Assembly (NCBI GenBank): GCA_964556005.1
Contig: CAZKUR010000003.1
Location: 1-64,000 of the forward strand
Direction: 5' to 3'
Length of the DNA: 64,000 nt
Source of the DNA: CAZKUR01 sp964556005
Lineage (GTDB): Bacteria; Bacteroidota; Ignavibacteria; Ignavibacteriales; Ignavibacteriaceae
In this document: piece by piece, positions 50,879 to 59,811 of the stretch
How positions within the stretch are numbered: position 1 is the stretch's first letter
How the letters are laid out: the number at the start of each line of letters is the position of its first letter
Position numbers and translations under genes: made by a program
The notes under the pieces: model-generated
Database searches by the model: none
Seen by the model: only the letters and a program-made list of their open reading frames with translations
What the model was told of the DNA's origin: nothing

Positions 50879-52225
50879 ATGAAAAAAATGTTTACCGTTA
50901 TCAGTTCTTATCTTCTTGTCGGAATGATTGTTTTATCATTCGGCACGTTAAAAGCACAAACTCAAAGAAATCTTGTTTTTGAATTTTGTACCGGAACCTG
51001 GTGTCAATGGTGTCCGTGCGGTGATTATACGATGGATAATTTGTTAGCTGCTCACCCCACTATAATTCCTCTTGCATATCATGGCCCGGTAGGTTATGAT
51101 CCTTTTGCAAATTTTCCGGGAAATAATATTATGAGTTTAATGGGTATGAATGCTTTTCCAACCGGAACCGCCGATAGGACTAGTGCCCTGGGTGATTATA
51201 CAACATGGACCGGAAAAGTCAATGCGAGAATAAATGTGCCTGCAACAGTGTCGATTGAAATTACCAAAACATTTGATGAAAATAGCGGTCAATTAGATGC
51301 AACCGTTTATATGACTCCACTTACAGATTTAACTGGTCAATATATGTTCAATGCTGTACTCACAGAAGATAGTTTAATTTATACTCAGACAAACAACGGT
51401 GTCTGCGTTGGCGGAGGTGCTAATTGGGTTCACTATTGGGTTGTCCGCGCAATGATGAACGGTGCTACAGGTGAAGCAGTAAATACAGGCACAACATGGA
51501 ATACTGGAGATTTGATATCAAAGACTGTTTCTTATACTGTTTCATCCAACTTCAATTTCGACAAATGCAAAATAACTGTTTTTGTGTATAAGCAAAATTC
51601 ACCTTTATATCTTGCTGAGATTCAGCAGGGTGAACAATGGGCGCTTAAAGGTAATGTTACGCCCGTTGAAATGACTACCTTTACAAGTTCGGTTGGAGCC
51701 AATGGTATAACACTTAATTGGTCAACCGCAACAGAACTAAACAATAACGGATTCGAAATTGAAAAATCCACCGACGGACAGAATTTCTATAAAATCGGAT
51801 TTGTAAAAGGTGCAGGAACAACAACCGAAACTCAGGACTATTCTTATTTCGATAAATTAAATGTCAGCGGACAAGCTACATTTTATTATAGATTAAAACA
51901 GATGGATTTTGACGGCGCATCTCAATATAGTAATACATTAACAGTAATATATGATATGCCGAGAAATTTTACATTGAGTCAAAACTATCCAAATCCTTTC
52001 AACCCGGCAACGACAATAAATTATTCTGTTGCTAAAGAAACAAATGTCAGCATTAAAGTATATGATTTAATGGGAAGAGAAGTTGCAACTTTAGTCAATG
52101 AGAAAAAAGAACCCGGAAATTATGAAGTCAATTTTAATGCTCTAAATTTAGCTTCGGGAATTTATTTTTATAGGATGAATGCCGGAGCATTTACATCTGT
52201 TAAAAAGATGTCGGTTTTAAAATAA
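50879..52225 (+). CDS. Omp28-like thioredoxin-fold protein with sorting domain (CQWCPC)
   Basis: 448 residues after a strong AGGAGGT. Signal peptide, then a thioredoxin-like domain with Cys42-Gln-Trp-Cys45-Pro-Cys47 in EFCTGTWCQWCPCGDYT and cis-Pro in NAFPTGTADR. A middle beta domain follows (MTTFTSSVGANGITLNWSTA, the common extracellular module before sorting domains). The sorting domain starts near 365 with NYPNPFNPATTINYSVA and ends KKMSVLK. A thioredoxin-fold enzyme exported to the cell surface is unusual. The extra Cys beside CxxC could let the site bind metal. Confidence 0.83.
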   Translation: MKKMFTVISSYLLVGMIVLSFGTLKAQTQRNLVFEFCTGTWCQWCPCGDYTMDNLLAAHPTIIPLAYHGPVGYDPFANFPGNNIMSLMGMNAFPTGTADRTSALGDYTTWTGKVNARINVPATVSIEITKTFDENSGQLDATVYMTPLTDLTGQYMFNAVLTEDSLIYTQTNNGVCVGGGANWVHYWVVRAMMNGATGEAVNTGTTWNTGDLISKTVSYTVSSNFNFDKCKITVFVYKQNSPLYLAEIQQGEQWALKGNVTPVEMTTFTSSVGANGITLNWSTATELNNNGFEIEKSTDGQNFYKIGFVKGAGTTTETQDYSYFDKLNVSGQATFYYRLKQMDFDGASQYSNTLTVIYDMPRNFTLSQNYPNPFNPATTINYSVAKETNVSIKVYDLMGREVATLVNEKKEPGNYEVNFNALNLASGIYFYRMNAGAFTSVKKMSVLK

Positions 52226-52235
52226 TCATTAACTA

Positions 52236-52324
52236 TGAGTCACCTCCGAAAACCTTTTTTTATGATTTTGAGATTTGAATTCAAAACTCATTTTCACCAA
52301 AAGTAACTTTTCGGAGTGGACTCA
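52236..52324. repeat. 89-bp nested inverted repeat between two sorted redox proteins
   Basis: Outer arms 52236-52252 and 52308-52324 (TGAGTC..CTCCGAAAA and reverse complement) pair over 15 of 17 bases with one 2-base mismatch. Inside is a second palindrome at 52269-52290, TGAG-A-TTTGAATTCAAA-A-CTCA, 20 of 22 bases paired. A short T-run after the first arm is not at a terminator position. It could be a small mobile element or a folded RNA controlling the downstream gene. Confidence 0.55.
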
Positions 52325-52442
52325 GCTATTCAATCATGAAAAGATTTAGTGATTCGTAAAAAAGAATTTCTGTCTTTCATAAAGAATTTATGGAGTCTAT
52401 AAAAATTTTTTTTCATTATAAGATAATGAAGGGAGCAGGGCT

Positions 52443-54449
52443 TTGAAAAAACTTTTAATAGCTTTATTTATTTGCGGGTTTTTCTTTCAGTCTTTGGCAT
52501 ATAATAAACTATCCTTAGTTGAAAGATATACCAATTGTTCTTGTGGTCCTTGTGCAACATTGAATAATTCGTGGTATAATGCAGTTACCGCAAATTTAAT
52601 TGCTTCGGGGGATATTACACACCTTGTATATAATGTAAATTGGCCTGGCCCTTTAGATCCGATGTATGTTCTTAATGCGTCGGATAATAGTACAAGGTGG
52701 GGATATTATGGTGTGAATTCAGTACCATGGATTGATGTAAACGGTACCACTATTTCGACAACTCAATCTGCATTTATGAATGCTGTAAATAATGGAAATG
52801 CAGAATATTCTCCTTTTAAAATAGTTTTAACTCCCGAAAAATTTTCTAATGATGTTATAAATGTTCATGTTGTTGTTGTGAGGGATACAGGTGATAATAC
52901 TACATTTTCTAATGCAATGTTAAGAATTGCATTAACTGAGAAACAGGTTGCAAGGACATGCCTTACATGCTGTACAAACGGAGAAACAGAGTATTATAGT
53001 ATTTGCAGAAAGATGCTTCCCGATGCTAATGGTACTACTCTTGACATTCCTGCCCCAGGGGATTCGACAGAGTATGATTTCCAATATATCCCAACTCAAG
53101 ATTTTTTGGACGCTGTAAATTTAGATAGTATAAGAGTAGTTGCATTTATTCAGAATGACGATACAAAGGAAGTCTATCAATCAACTATGACAGACATTAT
53201 GAACTCGGATAATCTTGATGCAGCTTTTAATGCGGTTGAAAATTTGGGTATCTCACCTTTTACAGTTCAATTTAATGATTACTCAACGGCAACCGATTCT
53301 ACAAGTATTACTTCCTGGGCGTGGGATTTTAATAATGATGGAGTGATTGATTCAAATGATCCCAACCCGACTTGGACATACACCGATAAAAAATCATATA
53401 CCGTGTCATTAACCGTTAGCGATGGCATTCATCAATATACCAGAACTTTAAATAATTATGTAACCGTTATCGGGGCGAGTTCGGATATCCTTGTTGTTAA
53501 TGGAATTGAATATGCAACATATCCGACCGAGATGCAAAATTTTTACAACTCATCCGCATGTTTCGGCAATCATCAAGTAGATGTTTGGGATTTATTCGGT
53601 GATCAGGGCTTCGATTATAGTTCTAATTCCAATATTGTGCAGGTTGATTTATTCAAAAGGAATATCCCCGACGGAGTATTAAATCATTACCATAAAGTAA
53701 TTTGGATTGGCAATAACTATGATGGTGATTTTTCGTTTTACGATACTACTCAGGTACTTCAATATGTTCAGAACGGTGGGAATTTTTTATTAGCAACGAG
53801 GCAAGGCAACGATTACTTCAGTTATGGACTTAAACAATACTGTGGAATTTCTTCAATTACATCACTTCAAAACATTACTCAATTAATTGCACTTGATGAT
53901 AGTTTGGTAAATATGAATGCTGTTGGTGATAATTCAAGAAATCAATTTGTAATGCTGGATTCTACCTCTTTGGCAATACCGATTTTTGATTATGATACTT
54001 CAAATTCTTTTATTGCGGGCTTTAGGATTAAAAAAGAAAATGAAGGTGCATTTATATACATCGCTGGCAGACCTTATCGCTTCGATAATAATGCATCCTA
54101 CCAAAACTATAATTATATTATTGATAAATGGATGAACTTTATTCTAACATCTGTTGAGCAAAATGGTAAAAGCTCGACATCCCCCGGCAGCTATAGTTTA
54201 TCCCAGAACTATCCTAACCCATTTAATCCTTCAACCGTGATTGAATACAATATAAAAGAACCGGGTTTGGTAAGATTGACATTATATGATATGCTGGGAA
54301 GAAAAGTAAAAACACTTGTTAACCGGAATCAATCTGCCGGAAGTTATAGAGTTAATGTTACTGCTTCCAATTTAGCGAGTGGTGTTTACATATATAGATT
54401 GGAATCTAATAATTTTGTGCAGAGCAGAAAAATGATTTTAATTAAATAA
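52443..54449 (+). CDS. Omp28-like thioredoxin-fold protein with PKD and sorting domains (CSCGPC)
   Basis: 668 residues from TTG 52443 with AAGGGAGCAGGG upstream. Signal peptide, thioredoxin-like domain with Cys32-Ser-Cys34-Gly-Pro-Cys37 (a true thioredoxin CGPC), cis-Pro in NSVPWIDVNG, and the paralogous beta half with a Cys-rich insert (RTCLTCCTNGETEYYSICRKM). A PKD domain follows (about 270-345, WAWDFNNDGVIDSNDPNPTW), then an unrecognised domain of about 220 residues (345-565). The sorting domain ends it, NYPNPFNPSTVIEYNIKE at about 588. Predicted surface protein. It is the largest member of the cluster. Confidence 0.82.
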   Translation: MKKLLIALFICGFFFQSLAYNKLSLVERYTNCSCGPCATLNNSWYNAVTANLIASGDITHLVYNVNWPGPLDPMYVLNASDNSTRWGYYGVNSVPWIDVNGTTISTTQSAFMNAVNNGNAEYSPFKIVLTPEKFSNDVINVHVVVVRDTGDNTTFSNAMLRIALTEKQVARTCLTCCTNGETEYYSICRKMLPDANGTTLDIPAPGDSTEYDFQYIPTQDFLDAVNLDSIRVVAFIQNDDTKEVYQSTMTDIMNSDNLDAAFNAVENLGISPFTVQFNDYSTATDSTSITSWAWDFNNDGVIDSNDPNPTWTYTDKKSYTVSLTVSDGIHQYTRTLNNYVTVIGASSDILVVNGIEYATYPTEMQNFYNSSACFGNHQVDVWDLFGDQGFDYSSNSNIVQVDLFKRNIPDGVLNHYHKVIWIGNNYDGDFSFYDTTQVLQYVQNGGNFLLATRQGNDYFSYGLKQYCGISSITSLQNITQLIALDDSLVNMNAVGDNSRNQFVMLDSTSLAIPIFDYDTSNSFIAGFRIKKENEGAFIYIAGRPYRFDNNASYQNYNYIIDKWMNFILTSVEQNGKSSTSPGSYSLSQNYPNPFNPSTVIEYNIKEPGLVRLTLYDMLGRKVKTLVNRNQSAGSYRVNVTASNLASGVYIYRLESNNFVQSRKMILIK

Positions 54450-54499
54450 GGAATTAAAAAAATACATTCGGCTTAAAACTAAAATTTTACGGAGAGTTT

Positions 54500-55015
54500 A
54501 TGAAAAGTATTCTAATTATTTTGTTTCTTGTTTCGTTATCCCCTATTCTTTTTGCCCAGGAGGGAAATGCAAAAAAATTAGAAGGACGGAAAGCACCTGA
54601 TTTTAAACTGGAAACTATGGATGGTGATTATGTTCAGTTAAGCGATTATTTGGGCAAAGGCCCTGTCTTAATTGCTTTTTGGGCGACTTGGTGCAAACCT
54701 TGTGCAGAAGAGCTCACTGAATTTAAGAAGACTTATAAAGAATTTGAGCCGAAAGGATTAAAAATAGTAGCAATCTCAATTGATAATGAAAAAACTGCTT
54801 CAAAGGTTAAGCCTTTTGTAAAATCGAGGGATTATCCTTTTGATATTTTGCTGGATCCCAATTCGGATGTAGCGCGGAAATATTATGCATATAATATTCC
54901 TTATTCTGTTTTGCTTGATAAAAACGGAACAATCGTTTATTCCCACCTTGGATATATGAAAGGAAATGAGCTGACGATTAATAAAAAAATAGAAGAAATA
55001 TTTAAGGAAAATTAA
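54500..55015 (+). CDS. TlpA-family thiol-disulfide oxidoreductase
   Basis: 171 residues with signal peptide MKSILIILFLVSLSPILFAQ. The thioredoxin domain has KAPDFKLETMDGDYVQLSDY, the redox centre Cys65-Lys-Pro-Cys68 in FWATWCKPCAEEL and the cis-Pro loop in AYNIPYSVLLDKNG. TlpA/ResA proteins are periplasmic reductases, for example of cytochrome c or other secreted thiols. GGAGAG precedes the ATG. As the only conventional periplasmic thioredoxin in the cluster, it may supply electrons to the Omp28-like proteins (inference). The barrel gene follows 40 bases later. Confidence 0.93.
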   Translation: MKSILIILFLVSLSPILFAQEGNAKKLEGRKAPDFKLETMDGDYVQLSDYLGKGPVLIAFWATWCKPCAEELTEFKKTYKEFEPKGLKIVAISIDNEKTASKVKPFVKSRDYPFDILLDPNSDVARKYYAYNIPYSVLLDKNGTIVYSHLGYMKGNELTINKKIEEIFKEN

Positions 55016-55055
55016 TCTGCATTCAACCTTCATGAAAAATAAACAAGCGGGAAAA

Positions 55056-56621
55056 ATGAAAAAATATTTTGTTCTTTTTGTTTTGTGCAGTTCTATGTTC
55101 TGTTTTTCGGGAAACTTATTTGCACAAACCCAGGATAATAATTTAGGAGGAAGCGGCTATATACTGCCGGAGGGTTTTGGATTATCCAACCAGATGAAAT
55201 ATTCCTATGACCAGAATATCAAACAAGAAATTTTTGAGGACTGGTTCAACCTCGACTACAGTAAAGGAATCTTTTCTTCGGGCGTAAGATTCGAAGCTTT
55301 TCAACCGAATGATCCCAATCCGTCAATCAGTAGAGGGAAAGATCGTTTTGCCGGGATCGATTATAAATATGTAAAATTGGATATTGGCGATGTTGAAGAA
55401 GGCATTGATTTAACAGTCGGTAATTTTTATGAATTATTCGGCAGGGGATTAATATTAAAAAGTTATGAAGATAGAAATATTAGAGTCGACAATAACCTTT
55501 TAGGTGTAAAAGTAGTCGGTAAATTTCATGGCTTTATTCTCAATGCTTTAACAGGCATGGCAGAAAACGCCAATGCGGAAAGAAAAGATATCCTGCACGC
55601 TGCAGATCTCGAATATGCCGGCTTAAAAAAATTAAAGCTTGGTCTTTCTTTTGCCTCTAACCAACCTGATGTTGCCGGCGCCGCAAGAACACGATTGCTT
55701 TCCTTTAGATTGGAACCATCAATCTGGAATTTTGATTTTTACGGTGAATACGGAATAAAACAAAATGATGATATAAAAGAGACTTATTTTAAAGACAGCA
55801 AATCTTCAATCGTAGGTAAAGCAATATACGGCGGGGCGAATTTTTATTTGGGTTCTCTTGCACTTTCAGGTGAATATAAATATTACGACAACTTTAACTT
55901 CCAATCTGCCGACGGAACCATACAATATAATACACCACCTGCACTTCAAAAAGAATACACATACGTTCTTTTAAATCGCCACCCGTATTCACTAAATGCA
56001 GGCAATGAACAGGGATTTCAAATTGAGGCGGATTATACTTTTGACGATTATAATTATTTAAATGCGAGCTATAATTTGACAAAGACTCTTCCCGCAACTT
56101 CTTATTACCAGGAGGTACAGGGTAGCAATCTTCCGACGCTCAACCAGTTGCAGGAAACTTATGTACAGGCAACCCATGATTGGGGCGATGTTTTTACAAC
56201 GGTTGCTGCTTTTGGATATAGCAAAGTACTGGAAGATTTTAGTACGAATTACACTCCTATTCTGGAAAACCGCTTTTACTTCGATGAGATAAATACTCTT
56301 AAGCTAACACTTGAGCATCAGCAGTCTACTATCAGCTCAACATCTGAAAAATATTTTGATGATGTAATGACTCTTGAATATTTAAGAGCGCCGAAGTTTA
56401 ATGTTGCATGGGTTGCGGAAATGCAGACAAGGGAACCTCAGCCGGGAAGACGTGTGAGAAAAATTTGGAACTTTGTTCAAATCGGGTACAAAATCGGCGG
56501 CCATACGGATATCAGCTTGTTAATTGGTTCAAGGCAAGCAGGCAACATTTGTATCGGAGGTGTTTGCAGGTATGAACCGGAATTCAGCGGTATTGAATTG
56601 AGAACTTTTACTAGGTTCTAA
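55056..56621 (+). CDS. outer-membrane beta-barrel protein (DUF6029-like)
   Basis: 521 residues from ATG 55056, which gives a clean signal peptide MKKYFVLFVLCSSMFCFSG ending FAQTQ; an upstream in-frame ATG at 55032 has no ribosome site. The mature protein alternates short amphipathic beta strands (FVQIGYKIGGHTDISLLIGS, LRTFTRF at the very end with terminal Phe), as in outer-membrane barrels. A loop near the C-terminus holds two Cys (NICIGGVCRYEPE). I take it for a DUF6029-type protein with modest certainty. Position after tlpA suggests it belongs to the redox cluster. Confidence 0.75.
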   Translation: MKKYFVLFVLCSSMFCFSGNLFAQTQDNNLGGSGYILPEGFGLSNQMKYSYDQNIKQEIFEDWFNLDYSKGIFSSGVRFEAFQPNDPNPSISRGKDRFAGIDYKYVKLDIGDVEEGIDLTVGNFYELFGRGLILKSYEDRNIRVDNNLLGVKVVGKFHGFILNALTGMAENANAERKDILHAADLEYAGLKKLKLGLSFASNQPDVAGAARTRLLSFRLEPSIWNFDFYGEYGIKQNDDIKETYFKDSKSSIVGKAIYGGANFYLGSLALSGEYKYYDNFNFQSADGTIQYNTPPALQKEYTYVLLNRHPYSLNAGNEQGFQIEADYTFDDYNYLNASYNLTKTLPATSYYQEVQGSNLPTLNQLQETYVQATHDWGDVFTTVAAFGYSKVLEDFSTNYTPILENRFYFDEINTLKLTLEHQQSTISSTSEKYFDDVMTLEYLRAPKFNVAWVAEMQTREPQPGRRVRKIWNFVQIGYKIGGHTDISLLIGSRQAGNICIGGVCRYEPEFSGIELRTFTRF

Positions 56622-56796
56622 AAACAAGTCAAAAGTAAAAATTCAAAAGTCAAAAATGGTGGGAAATTATTAATATTAAAGAAATTAATATTTGGATTAC
56701 AAGTCCGAATGTTTGTTTAAATACTTATAGCTGATTATCAATTGCGTCGAGCCTACTCGCAATACCGGATTTGTTTCTTCATGTTAACAAGAATAA

Positions 56797-56955
56797 TTAA
56801 AATAGAGAATAAATAAACGGGGCTAATGCCGAACCTTGTGTTAGTATAATCAATCCACCTAAAAGAAGAAGGAAAATTAATATTGGAGCCAGCCACCATT
56901 TTTTTCTAACTTTAAGATATTGCCATAGCTCTGATATTGTTGATAATTTACTCAT
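56797..56955 (-). CDS. DUF5989 / SxtK-like small membrane protein
   Basis: A 52-residue gene. It reads MSKLSTISELWQYLKVRKKW, WLAPILIFLLLLGGLIIL, TQGSALAPFIYSLF. The short amphipathic start, VRKKWWL, one membrane span and the ending QGSALAPFIY are those of DUF5989, the family that includes SxtK. It lies 16 bases after the SxtJ-like gene on the same strand. Carbamoyltransferase, SxtJ and DUF5989 genes are known to travel together. The molecular function of the small protein is not established. Confidence 0.85.
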   Translation of the reverse strand: MSKLSTISELWQYLKVRKKWWLAPILIFLLLLGGLIILTQGSALAPFIYSLF

Positions 56956-56971
56956 AATTCATTTTACAAAA

Positions 56972-57388
56972 TTAAAATTGCTTTTCATAATCTGTAGGGG
57001 ATAATTTTTTCTTTTCCCTTTTTTCCCAGTAAGTTTTTTTGCTATGATCGATTTTCAAATCGAGAAACTTTTTCCCGGACAATTTAGATAAAAAACTTAC
57101 CGGGGTTAATATAATAAAAAATAAAATAGTTAGAATCACCCTTGTCATTACCCAGCCCATTAGAATTGAAAATATCATCCATGCTTTATTGACCGGTTTT
57201 AAAATTAAAGGTGATATTAAACCTGCTAAGAAAAGAAATGCGCCAGCTATACCGAAATAGAAATAAACTTCACTTTTCTTCCAAAGTAAAATGAAAGCAA
57301 TAATCAAAAAAACTCCTCCGATGCTAAGTCCGAATTTTCGAAGTTCTTTGTTTGATTCTTTTATATTTTTTATTTCTTCAGATATCAT
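56972..57388 (-). CDS. SxtJ-like membrane protein
   Basis: 138 residues beginning at the ATG that touches the assembly gap (MISEEIKNIKESNKELRKFG), so a longer N-terminus in the gap cannot be excluded. Three to four membrane spans follow (LSIGGVFLIIAFILLW, YFYFGIAGAFLFLAGLI, IFSILMGWVMTRVILTILF). The motif NKAWMIFSILMGWVMTR and the tail KKTYWEKREKK are typical of SxtJ-family proteins encoded beside NodU/CmcH carbamoyltransferases. It may anchor or assist the carbamoyltransferase at the membrane (inference). Confidence 0.85.
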   Translation of the reverse strand: MISEEIKNIKESNKELRKFGLSIGGVFLIIAFILLWKKSEVYFYFGIAGAFLFLAGLISPLILKPVNKAWMIFSILMGWVMTRVILTILFFIILTPVSFLSKLSGKKFLDLKIDHSKKTYWEKREKKKLSPTDYEKQF

Positions 57389-57488
57389 NNNNNNNNNNNN
57401 NNNNNNNNNNNNNNNNNNNNNNNNNNNNNNNNNNNNNNNNNNNNNNNNNNNNNNNNNNNNNNNNNNNNNNNNNNNNNNNNNNNNNNNN
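57389..57488. other. assembly gap (100 N)
   Basis: A 100-N scaffold placeholder of unknown true length, next to a hairpin-repeat cluster that probably broke the assembly. Confidence 0.98.
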
Positions 57489-57788
57489 TAATGCGGCTAA
57501 AGCCGCTTTTCTTTTTTCCTTTTTAAATCAGTTCACTAAAGTGAACTGCAATAGATAATTAATATTTCTTTTTTAATTCTATTAAAATTGTTTACAGTTA
57601 ATGGGGCTAAAGCCATCTTTCTTTTTTTATTTAATATCAGTTCATTAAAAAGGACTGCCATTGAGTATCCAATTCTTATCAAATGCATCCATTTCTTATC
57701 TATTGCAGTTGGCTTTTCCCATAGAGATGGCTATGCCAAGCTAACCGAATAAAAAAATCTCAATTAAATCAAGGCTTTAGCCGCATTA
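57489..57788. repeat. REP-like cluster of short hairpins with TAAA loops
   Basis: Alternating hairpin types: GCGGC-TAAA-GCCGC (57493-57506), CAGTTCAC-TAAA-GTGAACTG (57529-57548), a bulged GGC-TAAA-GCC in ATGGGGCTAAAGCCAT (57601-57616), a decayed CAGTTCAT-TAAA-AAGGACTG (57638-57657), and an inverted copy of the first type (GGCTTTAGCCGCATT, to 57787). Outer ends AATGCGGCTAAAGCC and its reverse complement bracket the region. This is the look of REP/REPIN-type dispersed repeats. No RAYT transposase is in the window. Confidence 0.7.
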
Positions 57789-57811
57789 AATCCTTTGTAT
57801 AAACAAATACT

Positions 57812-59635
57812 TTAATCCGGTTCAAATTCATTTTGCCAATCTGTTGTAATCTCTTTTTCCGATTTATCCTGTTTGGACTTATCCAATAAATAATTCCCGA
57901 TAATCAAGTAGTCCATATTTGTTCTCATAAAACATTTGTATGCTTCTTGCGGGGTACAGACTATTGGCTCGCCGCGCACATTAAAAGAAGTATTAATGAT
58001 AACAGCACAATTATAATCTTCATTAAATTTTTTTATAAGATCATAATATAATTTATTTGTTTCTTCATGAACAGTTTGAATTCTTGCTGAATAATCAACA
58101 TGTGTAACTGCAGGAATATTCGAACGGACGACATTCAATTTATTTATACCGTTAAGATTTTTATCCTCCTCTTTTAATTTTTTTCTGATATCTTTTTTTA
58201 CATTCGCAACAAGTAGCATATACGGACTGGGTTTATTAATCTCGAAATATTCCGATACGTTATCAGCCAAAACAGAGGGAGCAAAGGGGCGAAAGCTTTC
58301 CCTGAATTTTATTTTAAGATTCATTTGTGCCTGCATTTTTGGTGAACGCGCATCTCCAATAATTGATCTTGCACCGAGTGCACGCGGCCCGAATTCCATT
58401 CTTCCCTGAAACCAGCCGATTACTTTTTCTTTTGCAATTAATGCAGCCACGGTTCCGGGAATTTTTTCTTTTTCGATTTTTGTGTAGTTAATTTCTTCAC
58501 GATCAAGAAAATTCCGAATTTCATCATCTGAAAAATCAGGTCCTAAGAAGGAACCCTTTTGTGAATCTGGATTTGTCTCTGCTTTTCTCGGCTTTTGAAA
58601 ATAATTATACCACCCGATTAAAGCAGCTCCCAATGCTCCGCCGGCATCTCCGGCAGCAGGCTGAATCCAAATATCTTCAAATAAATTTTCTCGAAGTAAA
58701 ATTCCATTTGCAACGCAATTAAGTGCAACGCCTCCTGCCAAAACAAGATTCTTCATCCCGGTTTCTTTTTTTACATGCTTCCCTAATTTTAAAACTATCT
58801 CTTCCGTAACTTCCTGAATTGATCTCGCCAGATCCATTTCTTTTTGCGTTAATTTCGACTCAGGTTTTCTTGGCGGCCCGCCGAAAAGCCGGTGGAATTT
58901 TTCATTCGTCATTGTTAATCCCACGGTGTAGTTAAAATATTCCATATTCATTCTAAAAGATCCGTCTTCCTTAACATCAATTAATTCTTTTAGAATCAAG
59001 TCTTTATATTTCGGTTCGCCGTATGGAGCTAATCCCATTACTTTATATTCTCCGGAATTAACTTTAAACCCGGTGTAATAAGTAAATGCAGAGTAAAGTA
59101 AGCCGAGCGAATGAGGAAATTTTATGTCTGAAAAAAGTTCAATTTGATTACCTCTGCCGGTACCAAAACTTGTAGTTGTCCATTCACCAACACCATCCAT
59201 TGTTAAAATTGCTGCTTCATTGAAAGGTGAAGGATAAAAAGCAGATGCCGCATGTGATTCATGATGTTCCGGGAAAATAATTATACCGTCATGATTCAAC
59301 TCTTTTTTAATGAAGTCTTTCATCCACAATTTTTCTTTTATCCAAAGAGGCATTGCCTTTATAAATGTAGTAATACCTTTCGGTGAGTAGGTAAGGTATG
59401 TTTCCAGAAGTCTTTCAAATTTTAAAAACGGTTTATCGTAAAAGGCAACAAGGTCAAGATCTTCTGAGGAAATTTTGCTGTACTTTAAACAAAAATTTAT
59501 TGCATTTACCGGGAAATTATAATCGTGTTTTTTCCGTGTAAATCTTTCTTCCTGTGCAGCGGAAATAATTTCGCCATCTTTAACAAGGCAGGCAGCGCTG
59601 TCGTGGTAGAATGCAGATATTCCTAAAATGTACAT
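57812..59635 (-). CDS. carbamoyltransferase (NodU/CmcH/SxtI family)
   Basis: 607 residues. The N-terminal domain has YILGISAFYHDSAACLVKDG, SAAQEERFTRKKHD and the metal-binding HHESHAASAFYPSPF; AILTMDGVGEW and LAGGVALNCVANG follow. The C-terminal YrdC-like domain has FQGRMEFGPRALGARSIIGD and NTSFNVRGEPIVCTPQEA. The enzyme transfers carbamoyl from carbamoyl phosphate, by way of carbamoyladenylate, to a hydroxyl of a small molecule or sugar. The acceptor is unknown. SxtJ-like and DUF5989 genes lie downstream on the same strand beyond the repeat and gap; an SGNH hydrolase is divergent. Confidence 0.94.
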   Translation of the reverse strand: MYILGISAFYHDSAACLVKDGEIISAAQEERFTRKKHDYNFPVNAINFCLKYSKISSEDLDLVAFYDKPFLKFERLLETYLTYSPKGITTFIKAMPLWIKEKLWMKDFIKKELNHDGIIIFPEHHESHAASAFYPSPFNEAAILTMDGVGEWTTTSFGTGRGNQIELFSDIKFPHSLGLLYSAFTYYTGFKVNSGEYKVMGLAPYGEPKYKDLILKELIDVKEDGSFRMNMEYFNYTVGLTMTNEKFHRLFGGPPRKPESKLTQKEMDLARSIQEVTEEIVLKLGKHVKKETGMKNLVLAGGVALNCVANGILLRENLFEDIWIQPAAGDAGGALGAALIGWYNYFQKPRKAETNPDSQKGSFLGPDFSDDEIRNFLDREEINYTKIEKEKIPGTVAALIAKEKVIGWFQGRMEFGPRALGARSIIGDARSPKMQAQMNLKIKFRESFRPFAPSVLADNVSEYFEINKPSPYMLLVANVKKDIRKKLKEEDKNLNGINKLNVVRSNIPAVTHVDYSARIQTVHEETNKLYYDLIKKFNEDYNCAVIINTSFNVRGEPIVCTPQEAYKCFMRTNMDYLIIGNYLLDKSKQDKSEKEITTDWQNEFEPD

Positions 59636-59811
59636 TAATAATTTTTAATAAATCTTAAATTTTTTTGTGGGATATTTGTAATTAAACATCGTGAATTTTT
59701 GTATATCGTGAAATAAAAACATTTTTCTTTCGGTGTTAATTTATTAGAATTATATTTTAAAATAAAAATATTCCTTTATCTGTTACCTGTAAATCTTACT
59801 CTGAACACATT

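Noticed and set aside
56622..56680. Short tandem TCAAAAGT-like units after the barrel gene
   Set aside because: Only two or three degenerate copies in AT-rich sequence, not distinguishable from chance.
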